From the NCBI RefSeq assembly GCF_042655485.1, contig NZ_JBHSMC010000001.1:372001-436000 (forward strand): a stretch of DNA of 64,000 nucleotides, given 5' to 3'. The notes beneath the pieces were generated by a model. That model saw only the letters and a list, made by a program, of their open reading frames with translations, ran no database searches and had not been told where the DNA came from. The position numbers and the translations under genes were made by a program. Numbering within the stretch: the first letter of the stretch is position 1; the number at the start of each line of letters is the position of its first letter. This DNA comes from Lederbergia graminis. GTDB taxonomy: Bacteria > Bacillota > Bacilli > Bacillales > Bacillaceae_C. Positions 42,678-51,249 of this stretch are shown here, piece by piece.

Positions 42678-43793
42678 TTGAAAAGAGGTCGATATTTTTT
42701 TGTATTTTTGATGTTAGCAGTTATTCTGACCGCATGTAATACAAAGATGACGATCATCAATACATTTGATACGGAAATACAACCTCCCACAACTTATAAA
42801 CACAGTCCGAAACCGTATGTTAAAGGGATTGAGGATATTGAAGTTTATAGTCTACCATTCGGCATTGATGGCTACGATGAAATGGAAACGTTTTATGAGG
42901 ATACTAATAATGAGGTGCCATCAAAAATAAGACTTTTAACTTTTAATGTTTTTGGGACGGATGTAGTTGATTTAAATTACAACGGAGAAGATATTGAGAT
43001 AGTTATAGATAACATTGCAAGTGACATAGGAGCGGAAGGTATTACAACCATTACATGTGAAAATATTATTAAAGAGACAAATAAGACAAGAATTAACTTC
43101 TTCGCTACTGGCTGTCCAGATTATCCTAATGGTACAACCGATCTTTTAGAAATAAACTTTGACTTGAAACGGTATCAATTTGATTTTCAATTAATGTATG
43201 GTGAAAAGCTTGTTAATGAAATAAATACATGGACGAATACCATTACGGAAAATAATGAAATACAAGCTTTAACACTGCCAACTGAAGTGAAACAAGAAGT
43301 ATTGAAAAGGCTCATCTTTCAAAATCTCTTGGAAGCAGAAGGTGAATTCTATACTACATGCAGTGCAGATAATATTAATTCTTATAAATTTATAATGGGA
43401 GAAAGAGAATTCTATTGGAATAATTGTGATCACAGTAGAGCTGCGATTGAATTAACAAATATAGCTGAATATATCATCCAGCAAGCAAAACAGAAGCATG
43501 ATAACCATTCTGAATTAATCGTTCAAGGTTATATTATCCAAGTAAATGAAGACTCACTCGTTATCGGTGAAAATTTGAACATACTAGAATATAAGCAAAT
43601 TCAACAAGGTATTCAAGATGGTACATTAGATGCTTATTTATATGACTTTTTAGAGTTACAAGATATTAATACGAAGAAATTCAAAGCAGGCGATAAAATT
43701 CAAGCGACAATTGGCGGTGAAATAACAGAAGGAAAGCCAAGTATTGCAAAGGTGAAAAAAATTGAATTAATAGAAAAACCAATATTAGAGTGA
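42678..43793 (+). CDS. Lipoprotein with DUF4362 and DUF3221 domains
   Basis: A 371-aa lipoprotein: signal peptide with lipobox LTAC (Cys at about 20), a DUF4362-like domain (about 65-180; SKIRLLTFNVFG, FATGCPDY), a linker region with further Cys residues, and a C-terminal DUF3221/YobA-like domain (about 275-365; VQGYIIQVNEDSLVIG, KFKAGDKIQATIGG). Both families are small exported domains of Bacillus with unknown role. TTG start behind AAAGGGAAG. Its stop codon is inside the terminator hairpin. Confidence 0.82.
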   Translation: MKRGRYFFVFLMLAVILTACNTKMTIINTFDTEIQPPTTYKHSPKPYVKGIEDIEVYSLPFGIDGYDEMETFYEDTNNEVPSKIRLLTFNVFGTDVVDLNYNGEDIEIVIDNIASDIGAEGITTITCENIIKETNKTRINFFATGCPDYPNGTTDLLEINFDLKRYQFDFQLMYGEKLVNEINTWTNTITENNEIQALTLPTEVKQEVLKRLIFQNLLEAEGEFYTTCSADNINSYKFIMGEREFYWNNCDHSRAAIELTNIAEYIIQQAKQKHDNHSELIVQGYIIQVNEDSLVIGENLNILEYKQIQQGIQDGTLDAYLYDFLELQDINTKKFKAGDKIQATIGGEITEGKPSIAKVKKIELIEKPILE

Positions 43794-43822
43794 TTTCTGC
43801 ATATTAGTAATCACTTTTTTTT
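43789..43822 (+). terminator. Terminator overlapping the lipoprotein stop
   Basis: AGTGATT (43789-43795) pairs with AATCACT (43809-43815), followed by eight T. The TGA stop at 43791 lies in the left arm. Confidence 0.85.
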
Positions 43823-43851
43823 GGTGAAAAAAATGGTTGGAGGAAAGTTCG

Positions 43852-44259
43852 ATGGGACAAAAGTTAATAAGAGTAGGGACAACATATATTCCTGTAACAG
43901 ATGTAGATATTGCAACTGAATGGTATGTTACAAGATTAGATGCAGAATTAAGTTATAAAGACAATGATAAAGCAATAATTAACCTTGCTGATCAAAGCTT
44001 TTTTCTTGTGAAAGCGAATGAAAAACAAACTGCAAATTTTATTGATTATAAAGGAAAAGAACAATTTTCGCTTACATTCGAAGTAAATGGTATAGATGCT
44101 TTAGAAAAAATACATAAAGAATTAATAAAGAAGGATGTTATTGTAGGAGATATAGAGGACAGAGGACACGCTGGAAGAAATTTTGTTTTTCATGATGTAA
44201 ATGGTAATAAATTTGATGTTTGGAGTGAGCTGAGTCCAAAATATCACAGGAAATTATAA
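43852..44259 (+). CDS. VOC family (glyoxalase/bleomycin resistance) protein
   Basis: A 135-aa vicinal oxygen chelate fold protein with two beta-alpha-beta-beta-beta halves. The N-terminal TYIPVTDVDIATEWYVTRL and C-terminal GRNFVFHDVNGNKFDVWSE are typical. Such proteins bind metals or drugs or catalyse isomerisation and ring cleavage; the role here is unknown. ATG at 43852 follows TTGGAGGAAAG, so the frame opening at 43837 is not the start. Immediately downstream is the riboswitch region. Confidence 0.88.
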   Translation: MGQKLIRVGTTYIPVTDVDIATEWYVTRLDAELSYKDNDKAIINLADQSFFLVKANEKQTANFIDYKGKEQFSLTFEVNGIDALEKIHKELIKKDVIVGDIEDRGHAGRNFVFHDVNGNKFDVWSELSPKYHRKL

Positions 44260-44374
44260 GCAACTTTGGTAAAAATCAATATCTATTCAACTCTCGTTGT
44301 TTTTAATATTATTAGTTTCAGAGAGAACAACAAAATAGGACATAGATAAATAGAGTCATAGTTTTGTTCTAATC

Positions 44375-44470
44375 TCATTCTTAATAAAGGCAAAGTTGCT
44401 TGAAAAACGATGACGCAAAGCCAACAGACCTAACGCGATTTGCTATGGTGGCTGGGCTGCTGAAGAATGG
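44375..44470 (+). promoter_or_regulatory. Cyclic-di-GMP-I (GEMM) riboswitch
   Basis: The 96-nt element has P1 TCATTCTT (44375-44382) pairing with AAGAATGG (44463-44470), the invariant GGCAAA, a GAAA-containing loop, ACGCAAAGCC, the tetraloop-receptor halves CCTAA and CTATGG, and GGCTGGGCTGCTGAA. These are the conserved parts of the GEMM-I aptamer that binds cyclic-di-GMP. It precedes the WxL gene start (44552) by 81 nt. A run of eight T at 44485 may belong to the expression platform, though no clear terminator stem precedes it. Confidence 0.93.
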
Positions 44471-44551
44471 AGAATGAAACAGACTTTTTTTTGTGGAATT
44501 CGAAATTCTTCCGATGCAAAAACACAAATTTGTTTTGGAGGGATATTTTTA

Positions 44552-45112
44552 ATGAATAAATTTAAAGAACTTGCTTTACGGATAGTCGCAATGGGGTTTG
44601 TCGTAGGTGCATTTGCAACTTCATCCTTTGCTAGTTCAACAGCAATTACAGGTGGAACATTACAAAAAACGGAGCCAACTATTGGAAATTTTTCAGCTGT
44701 TACATTAGATGGTACTATCCAAACAGCAGATGCAGATTTTGGTACCTTTACCGTAACAGATGCACGCGGAAGTGGTGAAGGTTGGGACATTTATGTAGAA
44801 GCAACTCAATTCACTACAGGTGAATTAGAAGGAGCAAAAACACTTCCATTAAATTCCTTAACTCTAAAGAAAGCGGAAGTTACTCCACTAGCAGGATCTT
44901 CTGATATAAGTACTTTTACAATTTCAGATTCAAGTACTATCGACAACGGTACTGGTGGTTATAAAATCTTATCAGCAAATCAAAATGGCGGAATGGGTAA
45001 ATTCGATATTTCATTCCCTGAAAAGGCGCTTGTATTAACCCTAAACCCGAAAGATGTAAAAGCTGGAACTTATACTTCCACTATTACAGTTAACTTTAAT
45101 GCTGGCCCATAA
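44552..45112 (+). CDS. WxL-domain cell-wall surface protein
   Basis: A 186-aa exported protein made of a signal peptide (ending near FASS) and one WxL domain. The domain features are TVTDARGSGEGWDIYVEA with Trp at residue 78 and the C-terminal AGTYTSTITVNFNAGP, in which the second WxL tryptophan is replaced. WxL domains bind peptidoglycan non-covalently and partner with DUF916 proteins. ATG at 44552 behind GGAGGG; the frame opens earlier inside the riboswitch tail. The cyclic-di-GMP riboswitch upstream implies synthesis is tied to the sessile/motile signal. The WxLIP partner is next. Confidence 0.9.
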   Translation: MNKFKELALRIVAMGFVVGAFATSSFASSTAITGGTLQKTEPTIGNFSAVTLDGTIQTADADFGTFTVTDARGSGEGWDIYVEATQFTTGELEGAKTLPLNSLTLKKAEVTPLAGSSDISTFTISDSSTIDNGTGGYKILSANQNGGMGKFDISFPEKALVLTLNPKDVKAGTYTSTITVNFNAGP

Positions 45113-45210
45113 TAACTATAATTTCTAGAGATTAAGTCATAAAGACTTGGTCTTTTTTTTATAAATTTTTCCATCTTGGGTAAAATACGAAAAGATTGGA
45201 GGTCTAGTTA

Positions 45211-46248
45211 ATGAAGTTTTTTTATTCTTTGTTCGTAACATTGGTTACAGTATTTTTCCTTATCCCCTCTTTGCTAGTCAATGCAGATGAGAATATAGCG
45301 CCAATCATTGTGGAACCGATTTATCCCGATAATCAGATTAAAAGTACGAAAGGATATTTTGATCTAATTGTTGATGAAAAATCAAGCCAATCGTTAAACG
45401 TACGCATTAAAAACAATCAAAATAAAACGTTAATAGTTTATATTGAAGCGGCTAATGCGTATACGAATCCTAAAGGTGGAATCATGTATGAAGCGGAAAT
45501 GTCTTCACCTCATACCTCTTTACTCTCAGATGCAATTCAACTGAAGGATTATATTACAGTTACAGACAGTGTCATCATTCCACCTTATTCTCAAACAGTC
45601 GTACCACTCACTCTTCAAGTACCTGAAACGAATGCGGCTACGATTTTAGGAGGGGTACGTTTTAAAACAATTAATGAAGATGCAAAAAAAGATAAGGTAC
45701 AGAATAATGAAACAGCTAATTTTATCTTAAAAACTGAATCTGTTCATGCGATTGCAATTCAACTATCCCTCCCGAATGAGACAAAGCCAGATTTCACATT
45801 TGGAAGTGCTAGCTTCTCGCCAGAAAATAAAGGTGAAATTCTTTTGGAGATGATCAATAATGCCCATTACATTCAAAAGGATATTAATGGGACATATATT
45901 GTGAGTGATGAAAGAGAAAATACATTATTTAGCGGAGAATTTCAATCCATTAAAATGGCTCCAAAATCAAAAATCAATTTTCCAATATCATGGAACCATT
46001 CTGTCATGGAAGATGGTATGTATACCCTAGAAATCAAAGTAAATATAAACGGAATAGAAGTATTGGATAGTAAAACATTTTCCATCAAACAAAAAGATGT
46101 CCAAGAATATATAGAGAAAAATGGTGCAATTAATCCTAATGTGAAGGTAACAGAAAAGACAGCCTTACCTGTTTGGATATGGCTTATAGCAGGTTTTTTA
46201 TTTGGTTTAATTATGTATTTAATTGGCAGAAGAAAAAACACTACATGA
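45211..46248 (+). CDS. WxL-interacting protein (WxLIP, DUF916-DUF3324)
   Basis: A 345-aa protein with signal peptide (to about 26), a DUF916/WxLIP peptidoglycan-binding domain (about 30-150; FDLIVDEKSSQSLNVRIKNN, LTLQVPE), a DUF3324 host-binding-like domain (about 165-290) and a C-terminal membrane helix with a basic tail (WIWLIAGFLFGLIMYLIG). The family binds WxL proteins at the cell surface. GATTGGAGG lies before the ATG. A weak hairpin with a T-run (about 45128-45161) lies between it and the WxL gene, so its level may be lower by partial readthrough. Confidence 0.9.
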   Translation: MKFFYSLFVTLVTVFFLIPSLLVNADENIAPIIVEPIYPDNQIKSTKGYFDLIVDEKSSQSLNVRIKNNQNKTLIVYIEAANAYTNPKGGIMYEAEMSSPHTSLLSDAIQLKDYITVTDSVIIPPYSQTVVPLTLQVPETNAATILGGVRFKTINEDAKKDKVQNNETANFILKTESVHAIAIQLSLPNETKPDFTFGSASFSPENKGEILLEMINNAHYIQKDINGTYIVSDERENTLFSGEFQSIKMAPKSKINFPISWNHSVMEDGMYTLEIKVNINGIEVLDSKTFSIKQKDVQEYIEKNGAINPNVKVTEKTALPVWIWLIAGFLFGLIMYLIGRRKNTT

Positions 46249-46276
46249 TCAACTCTAAAAAAGAGTTGATTTTTTT
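46248..46276 (+). terminator. Terminator after the WxL pair
   Basis: ATCAACTCT (46248-46256) pairs with AGAGTTGAT (46262-46270), followed by seven T. It ends the riboswitch-led unit. Confidence 0.92.
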
Positions 46277-46343
46277 GTTATTATTGAAGCCTTTACTTCC
46301 ATTGATTCGTAAAAAGGTGAACCGTTAATAAAGGGGAGAGGTA

Positions 46344-46559
46344 GTGTTGATAATCCTAACTCTTGTACTAATGGCGATAATATTTTGGACTATTAGCATA
46401 TTTCAGTATGTTAAGTTCTGGAGAAACTTTAAAAATATAAATGTCGGAAATGTTATCTCCAATGAATTTGTAGATGATTCAACTAAAAGTATTAAATTCG
46501 GTATCATATTTTTTGCGATCGGTTGTAGTCTTTCCCTAATTGCAATTTTATTGAAGTAA
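46344..46559 (+). CDS. Small two-helix membrane protein
   Basis: A 71-aa protein with an N-terminal helix (LIILTLVLMAIIFWTISIF) and a C-terminal one (IKFGIIFFAIGCSLSLIAIL), with a polar loop between. TTG start behind GGGGAGAGG. It lies beyond the terminator of the WxL pair, so it is probably a separate unit. Function unknown; the frame, ribosome site and hydrophobic layout support it as real. Confidence 0.65.
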   Translation: MLIILTLVLMAIIFWTISIFQYVKFWRNFKNINVGNVISNEFVDDSTKSIKFGIIFFAIGCSLSLIAILLK

Positions 46560-46633
46560 TCTTTTAAAGGATTTTTTCTCTTGTTAGGAGAACTATCTAG
46601 TATACGACTCTTTAATATGGAGGCTAGGACTAT

Positions 46634-47545
46634 ATGTTTCAAAAGATGGACGATGTTACGTTACTAAGAAAATTAACTCCGCCAACATCCAAGGTTAGAA
46701 TGATTCTGGATACGGATACCTTCAATGAGATTGATGATCAATTTGCAATTGTTTATGCATTATTTTCTCAAGAAAAATTACAAGTAGAAGCAATCTATGC
46801 CGCTCCATTCCTTAATAATCGTTCTACAAGTCCATTGGATGGAATGGAAAAAAGCTATGAAGAAATTTTAAGGATTTTAAAAAGAATTAATATGTCTCAC
46901 GATAATTTTGTTTATAAAGGATCAAATACGTTCTTAAACAATGTAAATGAACCTTTACAAAGTGAAGCAGCTAATGATTTAGTAAAAAGAGCAATGGAAA
47001 CACCAGATGATGAACTGTTATATGTCGTTGCAATAGGTGCAATCACTAATATCGCGTCTGCTATATTAATAGAACCAAAAATTATCGAGAAAATTGTAGT
47101 GGTATGGTTAGGTGGTCATGCTTTACACTGGCCAAATACAAGTGAATTTAATTTACAACAAGACGTGGTATCTGCCCAGACCGTATTAAACTGTGGTGTT
47201 CCGTTAGTATTAATTCCGTGTATGGGTGTTACCTCACATCTTCATACAACTCTTTCAGAAATGAAGCAATTCGTAAAAGGAAAAGGAGAAATTGGTGATT
47301 TCTTAACAATGCGCTTTGAAGAATACCATGACAATCACTACGCGTATTCCAAAGTGATTTGGGATCTTGCGGCGATTGCATATCTAGTCAATCATCATTT
47401 TATTCCAACGCAAATTATCCATAGTCCAGTTTTGACCGATCAGCGCACATATAGTGTTGATGCTTCTAGGCATTTCATCCGTTATGCCTATCATGTAGAC
47501 AGAGATGCCATATTTAGAGATTTTTTTACAAAATTAGAGAAATAA
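46634..47545 (+). CDS. Nucleoside hydrolase (IU-NH family)
   Basis: A 303-aa inosine/uridine-preferring nucleoside hydrolase. The calcium-binding Asp cluster is seen in ILDTDTFNEIDDQFAI, and later family blocks are VAIGAITNIASAI, VVWLGGHALHWPNTSEFN and VIWDLAAIAYLV. It splits ribonucleosides into base and ribose for salvage in the cytoplasm. The motif DTDTFNEIDDQ departs from the usual DTDPGxDDA and marks a subgroup of unknown preference. ATG behind ATGGAGGCTAGG. Confidence 0.9.
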   Translation: MFQKMDDVTLLRKLTPPTSKVRMILDTDTFNEIDDQFAIVYALFSQEKLQVEAIYAAPFLNNRSTSPLDGMEKSYEEILRILKRINMSHDNFVYKGSNTFLNNVNEPLQSEAANDLVKRAMETPDDELLYVVAIGAITNIASAILIEPKIIEKIVVVWLGGHALHWPNTSEFNLQQDVVSAQTVLNCGVPLVLIPCMGVTSHLHTTLSEMKQFVKGKGEIGDFLTMRFEEYHDNHYAYSKVIWDLAAIAYLVNHHFIPTQIIHSPVLTDQRTYSVDASRHFIRYAYHVDRDAIFRDFFTKLEK

Positions 47546-47566
47546 GTTTGAAATGAGTTGTTAACT

Positions 47567-48460
47567 ATGAAGAAGAAAATCGTGATTGCTGGAGGTACTG
47601 GTTTTATAGGTAAGTATTTTGAAAATAAGTTCAAAACCTTAGGATATGAAGTGAAAATTATCTCCAGACAATCTCCAAATATTTCATGGGATAATAAACA
47701 TGAAATTGTTGATGCATTAGAAAATGCTGAAATGTTAATAAATCTAGCAGGAAAGTCGGTCAATTGCAGATATAATGATAAAAATAAAGCAGAAATTCTT
47801 AATTCAAGAATAAAAACTACTAAAATATTAGGAAATGCTCTATCTGAATGTAAAAATCCACCTGGTCTTTGGATTAATTCAAGTACTGCAACAATATACA
47901 GACATGCCGAGGACCGTGCAATGACAGAAATGGAAGGAGAAATTGGCAGTGGGTTTTCAGTAGATGTTGCAAAACAATGGGAGCAGACTTTCTTTTCATT
48001 TACTTTACCAAAAACTCGTCAAGTTGCTCTTAGAATTTCCATTGTATTAGGTGGAAGCGGAGGTGTCATGACCCCATACAAATATTTGGTGAAATTTGGC
48101 CTTGGAGGTAAACAAGGCTCTGGTGAGCAAATGTTTAGCTGGATCCATGTAGAGGATTTGTATAATATTCTTCTCTTTATTAAAGATAGAGAAGACATGA
48201 ATGGAGTAATTAATTGTTCGACCCCAAATCCAGTCACAAATGAAACATTAATGAAAGAACTAAGAGTAGCATTTAATCGAAAGTTCGGTTTACCTGCAGC
48301 AAAATGGATGCTTGAATTAGGGGCAATTTTAATTAGAACAGAAACAGAATTAATTTTAAAAAGTCGCTGGGTCATACCAGAAAAATTATTACAGTATGGA
48401 TTTTCCTTTCAGTATGACACAATCGATAAAGCATTAAACCAAATCATTGCGGAAAATTGA
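47567..48460 (+). CDS. SDR39U1/TIGR01777-type NAD-dependent epimerase-like protein
   Basis: A 297-aa short-chain dehydrogenase-like protein. It has GGTGFIGKYFENKF at the N-terminus, the middle block LINLAGKSVNCRYNDKNKAEIL typical of YfcH/SDR39U1 proteins, and a C-terminal DUF1731 part ending in SRWVIPEKLLQYGF. The family's reaction is not established. ATG at 47567, 21 bp after the nucleoside hydrolase stop, with only a weak ribosome site, so it is likely translated from the same transcript. A terminator follows. Confidence 0.9.
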   Translation: MKKKIVIAGGTGFIGKYFENKFKTLGYEVKIISRQSPNISWDNKHEIVDALENAEMLINLAGKSVNCRYNDKNKAEILNSRIKTTKILGNALSECKNPPGLWINSSTATIYRHAEDRAMTEMEGEIGSGFSVDVAKQWEQTFFSFTLPKTRQVALRISIVLGGSGGVMTPYKYLVKFGLGGKQGSGEQMFSWIHVEDLYNILLFIKDREDMNGVINCSTPNPVTNETLMKELRVAFNRKFGLPAAKWMLELGAILIRTETELILKSRWVIPEKLLQYGFSFQYDTIDKALNQIIAEN

Positions 48461-48472
48461 TAGTTAAATGCT

Positions 48473-48505
48473 AAAAATCCACCAAGTAACGACTGGTGGA
48501 TTTTT
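48473..48505 (+). terminator. Terminator after the SDR-like gene
   Basis: AATCCACCA (48476-48484) pairs with TGGTGGATT (48494-48502), followed by T. The rest of the 289-bp gap to the protease gene is AT-rich with no gene. Confidence 0.92.
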
Positions 48506-48749
48506 ATTTGTTGATCCTAAAGTTTCATTTTTCAGACTGAAAAAATTCAATATATCGACATTATCTATCCATTTCACTTTACCTACAAGTAAGTTATTTA
48601 ACATAATATGGAACCTAAAAATTCATTTTATGTAATAGCTTTATGGATAAGCAATTTCTTTCTCGATTGACATACATATACGATTAAGGACTTTTTTAAG
48701 CATATAAATTTTTTAAAAATTGCTTAGTGATGAAAGTGAGGATTGATGG

Positions 48750-51152
48750 ATGATTGATAAATTGAGATCTGTAAAAGGACTGTACCTTTTTCTTTTTTTC
48801 ATTACGTTATTACTCATGAGTTTCATCCTGTTACTTCCTAATCAGAAAAACGCCGAAGCAAAATCAATTGATGAGTTTCGTAACAGTGTTGTAAGAATTT
48901 TATGTATGGATGTTACTGGTCGAATGTACACAGGTACTGGCTTTGCAATTGGCTTAGATAAGCCTGTAAAACATATTGTTACAAACTATCACGTAATTGA
49001 ACCAAATCTCGAAGATGTTCACATCTTGATTACTGATAATAATCGAATGAAAGCAAAAGTAATTGACTATGATCAAGAAAAAGACATAGCCATTCTCGAA
49101 TTAACCGAAGAATTAACGAATAGAGAGCCACTAGAAATTGGGAATGTTGAAAGTGTTAAGCCTGGTCAAGAAGTATATGCACTTGGTTTTCCTGGGGATG
49201 CAGATCTTATTGATGATTCTCCTTCAGGTGATCCAGATGATGTTTCAATTACAAAAGGGATAATTAGTAAAATTACAACACAAGAAGGTAGAGGGATTTT
49301 TCAAATCGATGTTAGCATTAATCCTGGTAATTCAGGTGGTCCTCTAATCAATGATAATGGTCATGTGTTAGGAATTAATACGTTTACCGTTACGACGGCA
49401 ACTGGAATTAATGGTGCAGTCCGAGTGGATGAACTAATTCCGATGTTAGATTCTCTCAAAATAAAATATATGACAGCAGATGATCAAGAGCAGGTGGATT
49501 CAAGTATAACTAACTCGAAAAATCCAAGTTCAGAAGAAAATTCTTTTCCATTCATATGGGTGATTGTGATCGCAGGTATTGCGTTACTGATTATGATGGT
49601 AGGGATAATACTAATCATGATATGGAAGAAACAACGCAACGATAGTCAAATTCATCAAAAATCTCTCGTTATTACTCCTAATATGAATGTGGAATATAAG
49701 CAAGATGCAGTAGCACAACCTAAGAAAAAAACAGCAAAATGGCTTTGGATTGGGATTGGAGCAGGTGCTTCATTAATAATCATTATAAGTATCAGCGCCA
49801 TATTTGTTGTGAATCATTTCATTTTAAATAACAGCAATTCCACTACTACAAATGATTCTCCAAAAGATAAGCAACAACAACCTCAAAAAGATGATGATGA
49901 ACCTGACGATGAAGAAGATATCGTGATAAATGAAGTAATGGTTCCAAATCTTATTAATTTAAATGAAACTGAAGCAACTACATTATTGGAGCAAAAAGGG
50001 TTAATTTTAGGGATGATATCGTATGTTGAAAGTTTGTACGTAAATAAAGGAATCGTCATAAAACAATCCTTACAGGCCGAGCAAAACGTAAATGAAAATG
50101 AAATTATTGATATTGAAGTAAGTAAGGGAATTGCACTGCCATTCGACGAAGAATCGGTTAAATCACAGCATCTAGATATCGTATATGAATATTGGGACAA
50201 TGGGTATAATCTAAATCAAGATAAGGATTATATAGGTGCTTTACGTCTATATATACAAGCAAGAGATATGGCCAATATTCTATATGAATTTGATGGGAAT
50301 TTTGATGCACAGTATGCAATAGGTGTACTAAATCGAAACATTTCCCTAATGAAACGAACACTAGGTTATCATGCATATGCTTTATTAGATATCCAAAATA
50401 GTGTTGTACAGCTAGAGGAATTACGAGCAAAAGATTCGATATTCCAAAAGAATCCTAAGGAATTAGGGGATTCATATGGGGATTTATCCTATCTCCAGAT
50501 ATTAAATGAATTGCCAAATGAAGCAGTCGAATCTGCTCAAAAAGCCATTGATATTAATTCCACTTCCAATCTTTTTATTGTCAATCTAGCACATGCATAT
50601 TTATTCTCCAATAATTATGAGGAAGCTTTCCAGCTCTACTCTCAACATAAATATGACCAAGTAACAGATCAAGTAATATTTGCCGATTTCGTATTACAGG
50701 ATTTTGATTACTTTAAAGAATTAAATATCACTCATCCCGATATGGATAAAATTATTGAACTATATTCCAATCTTGATATAGAAGATGTTAGTGATGAAGA
50801 AGAAATCATTAGAACAATAGAAGCAAATGCAGATGCAATGGAAATAGAAAGTGTAGAGGAGTATATGAATACGATTGACCCTCAAACACCTAATTATCAA
50901 GTAACAGTGGATATTACTACAGATTTCTTCCAAAATTATGATAATATAAAAGTTGAGCTTCAAAACATTGAATTTTTAGAAATTAACGAGAATACTGCAA
51001 ATGTAAAATTGGAGCAATTCCTTACATGTACAGACGGGACTAATCAGTTGGAGGCACATACAATATTTATTCACCATCTTGTAAGGGCAGATGAAAATAA
51101 CAATAATGATTATAAATGGCTTATTCACTCAACGACAGAAATACAACAATAA
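48750..51152 (+). CDS. Membrane trypsin-like protease with PASTA and TPR-like regions
   Basis: An 800-aa multidomain protein. Order: one N-terminal helix (about 11-30); a trypsin/HtrA-like protease with the triad H81 (TNYHVIE), D112 (EKDIAIL) and S195 (NPGNSGGPL), no PDZ domain; two helices (about 268-292 and 332-355) with a 40-residue basic loop between; an acidic Asp/Glu linker; one PASTA domain (about 397-462, starting VPNLINLNETEATTLLEQ); a TPR-like helical region (about 475-690); and a C-terminal domain of about 110 residues. Protease and PASTA would lie outside the membrane. PASTA domains bind peptidoglycan fragments, so it may be a wall-sensing protease. Target unknown. Confidence 0.88.
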   Translation: MIDKLRSVKGLYLFLFFITLLLMSFILLLPNQKNAEAKSIDEFRNSVVRILCMDVTGRMYTGTGFAIGLDKPVKHIVTNYHVIEPNLEDVHILITDNNRMKAKVIDYDQEKDIAILELTEELTNREPLEIGNVESVKPGQEVYALGFPGDADLIDDSPSGDPDDVSITKGIISKITTQEGRGIFQIDVSINPGNSGGPLINDNGHVLGINTFTVTTATGINGAVRVDELIPMLDSLKIKYMTADDQEQVDSSITNSKNPSSEENSFPFIWVIVIAGIALLIMMVGIILIMIWKKQRNDSQIHQKSLVITPNMNVEYKQDAVAQPKKKTAKWLWIGIGAGASLIIIISISAIFVVNHFILNNSNSTTTNDSPKDKQQQPQKDDDEPDDEEDIVINEVMVPNLINLNETEATTLLEQKGLILGMISYVESLYVNKGIVIKQSLQAEQNVNENEIIDIEVSKGIALPFDEESVKSQHLDIVYEYWDNGYNLNQDKDYIGALRLYIQARDMANILYEFDGNFDAQYAIGVLNRNISLMKRTLGYHAYALLDIQNSVVQLEELRAKDSIFQKNPKELGDSYGDLSYLQILNELPNEAVESAQKAIDINSTSNLFIVNLAHAYLFSNNYEEAFQLYSQHKYDQVTDQVIFADFVLQDFDYFKELNITHPDMDKIIELYSNLDIEDVSDEEEIIRTIEANADAMEIESVEEYMNTIDPQTPNYQVTVDITTDFFQNYDNIKVELQNIEFLEINENTANVKLEQFLTCTDGTNQLEAHTIFIHHLVRADENNNNDYKWLIHSTTEIQQ

Positions 51153-51156
51153 TTAA

Positions 51157-51184
51157 AATAACCCACTTGGGTGGGTTATTTTTT
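51157..51184 (+). terminator. Terminator after the protease gene
   Basis: AATAACCCAC pairs with GTGGGTTATT around a four-base loop, followed by T. Confidence 0.9.
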
Positions 51185-51249
51185 AGTGTTTTATAATGAA
51201 TCTTCTTATTAATGTAAGCGATGTAATCTATAAAAAAGGAGGATGCGTA

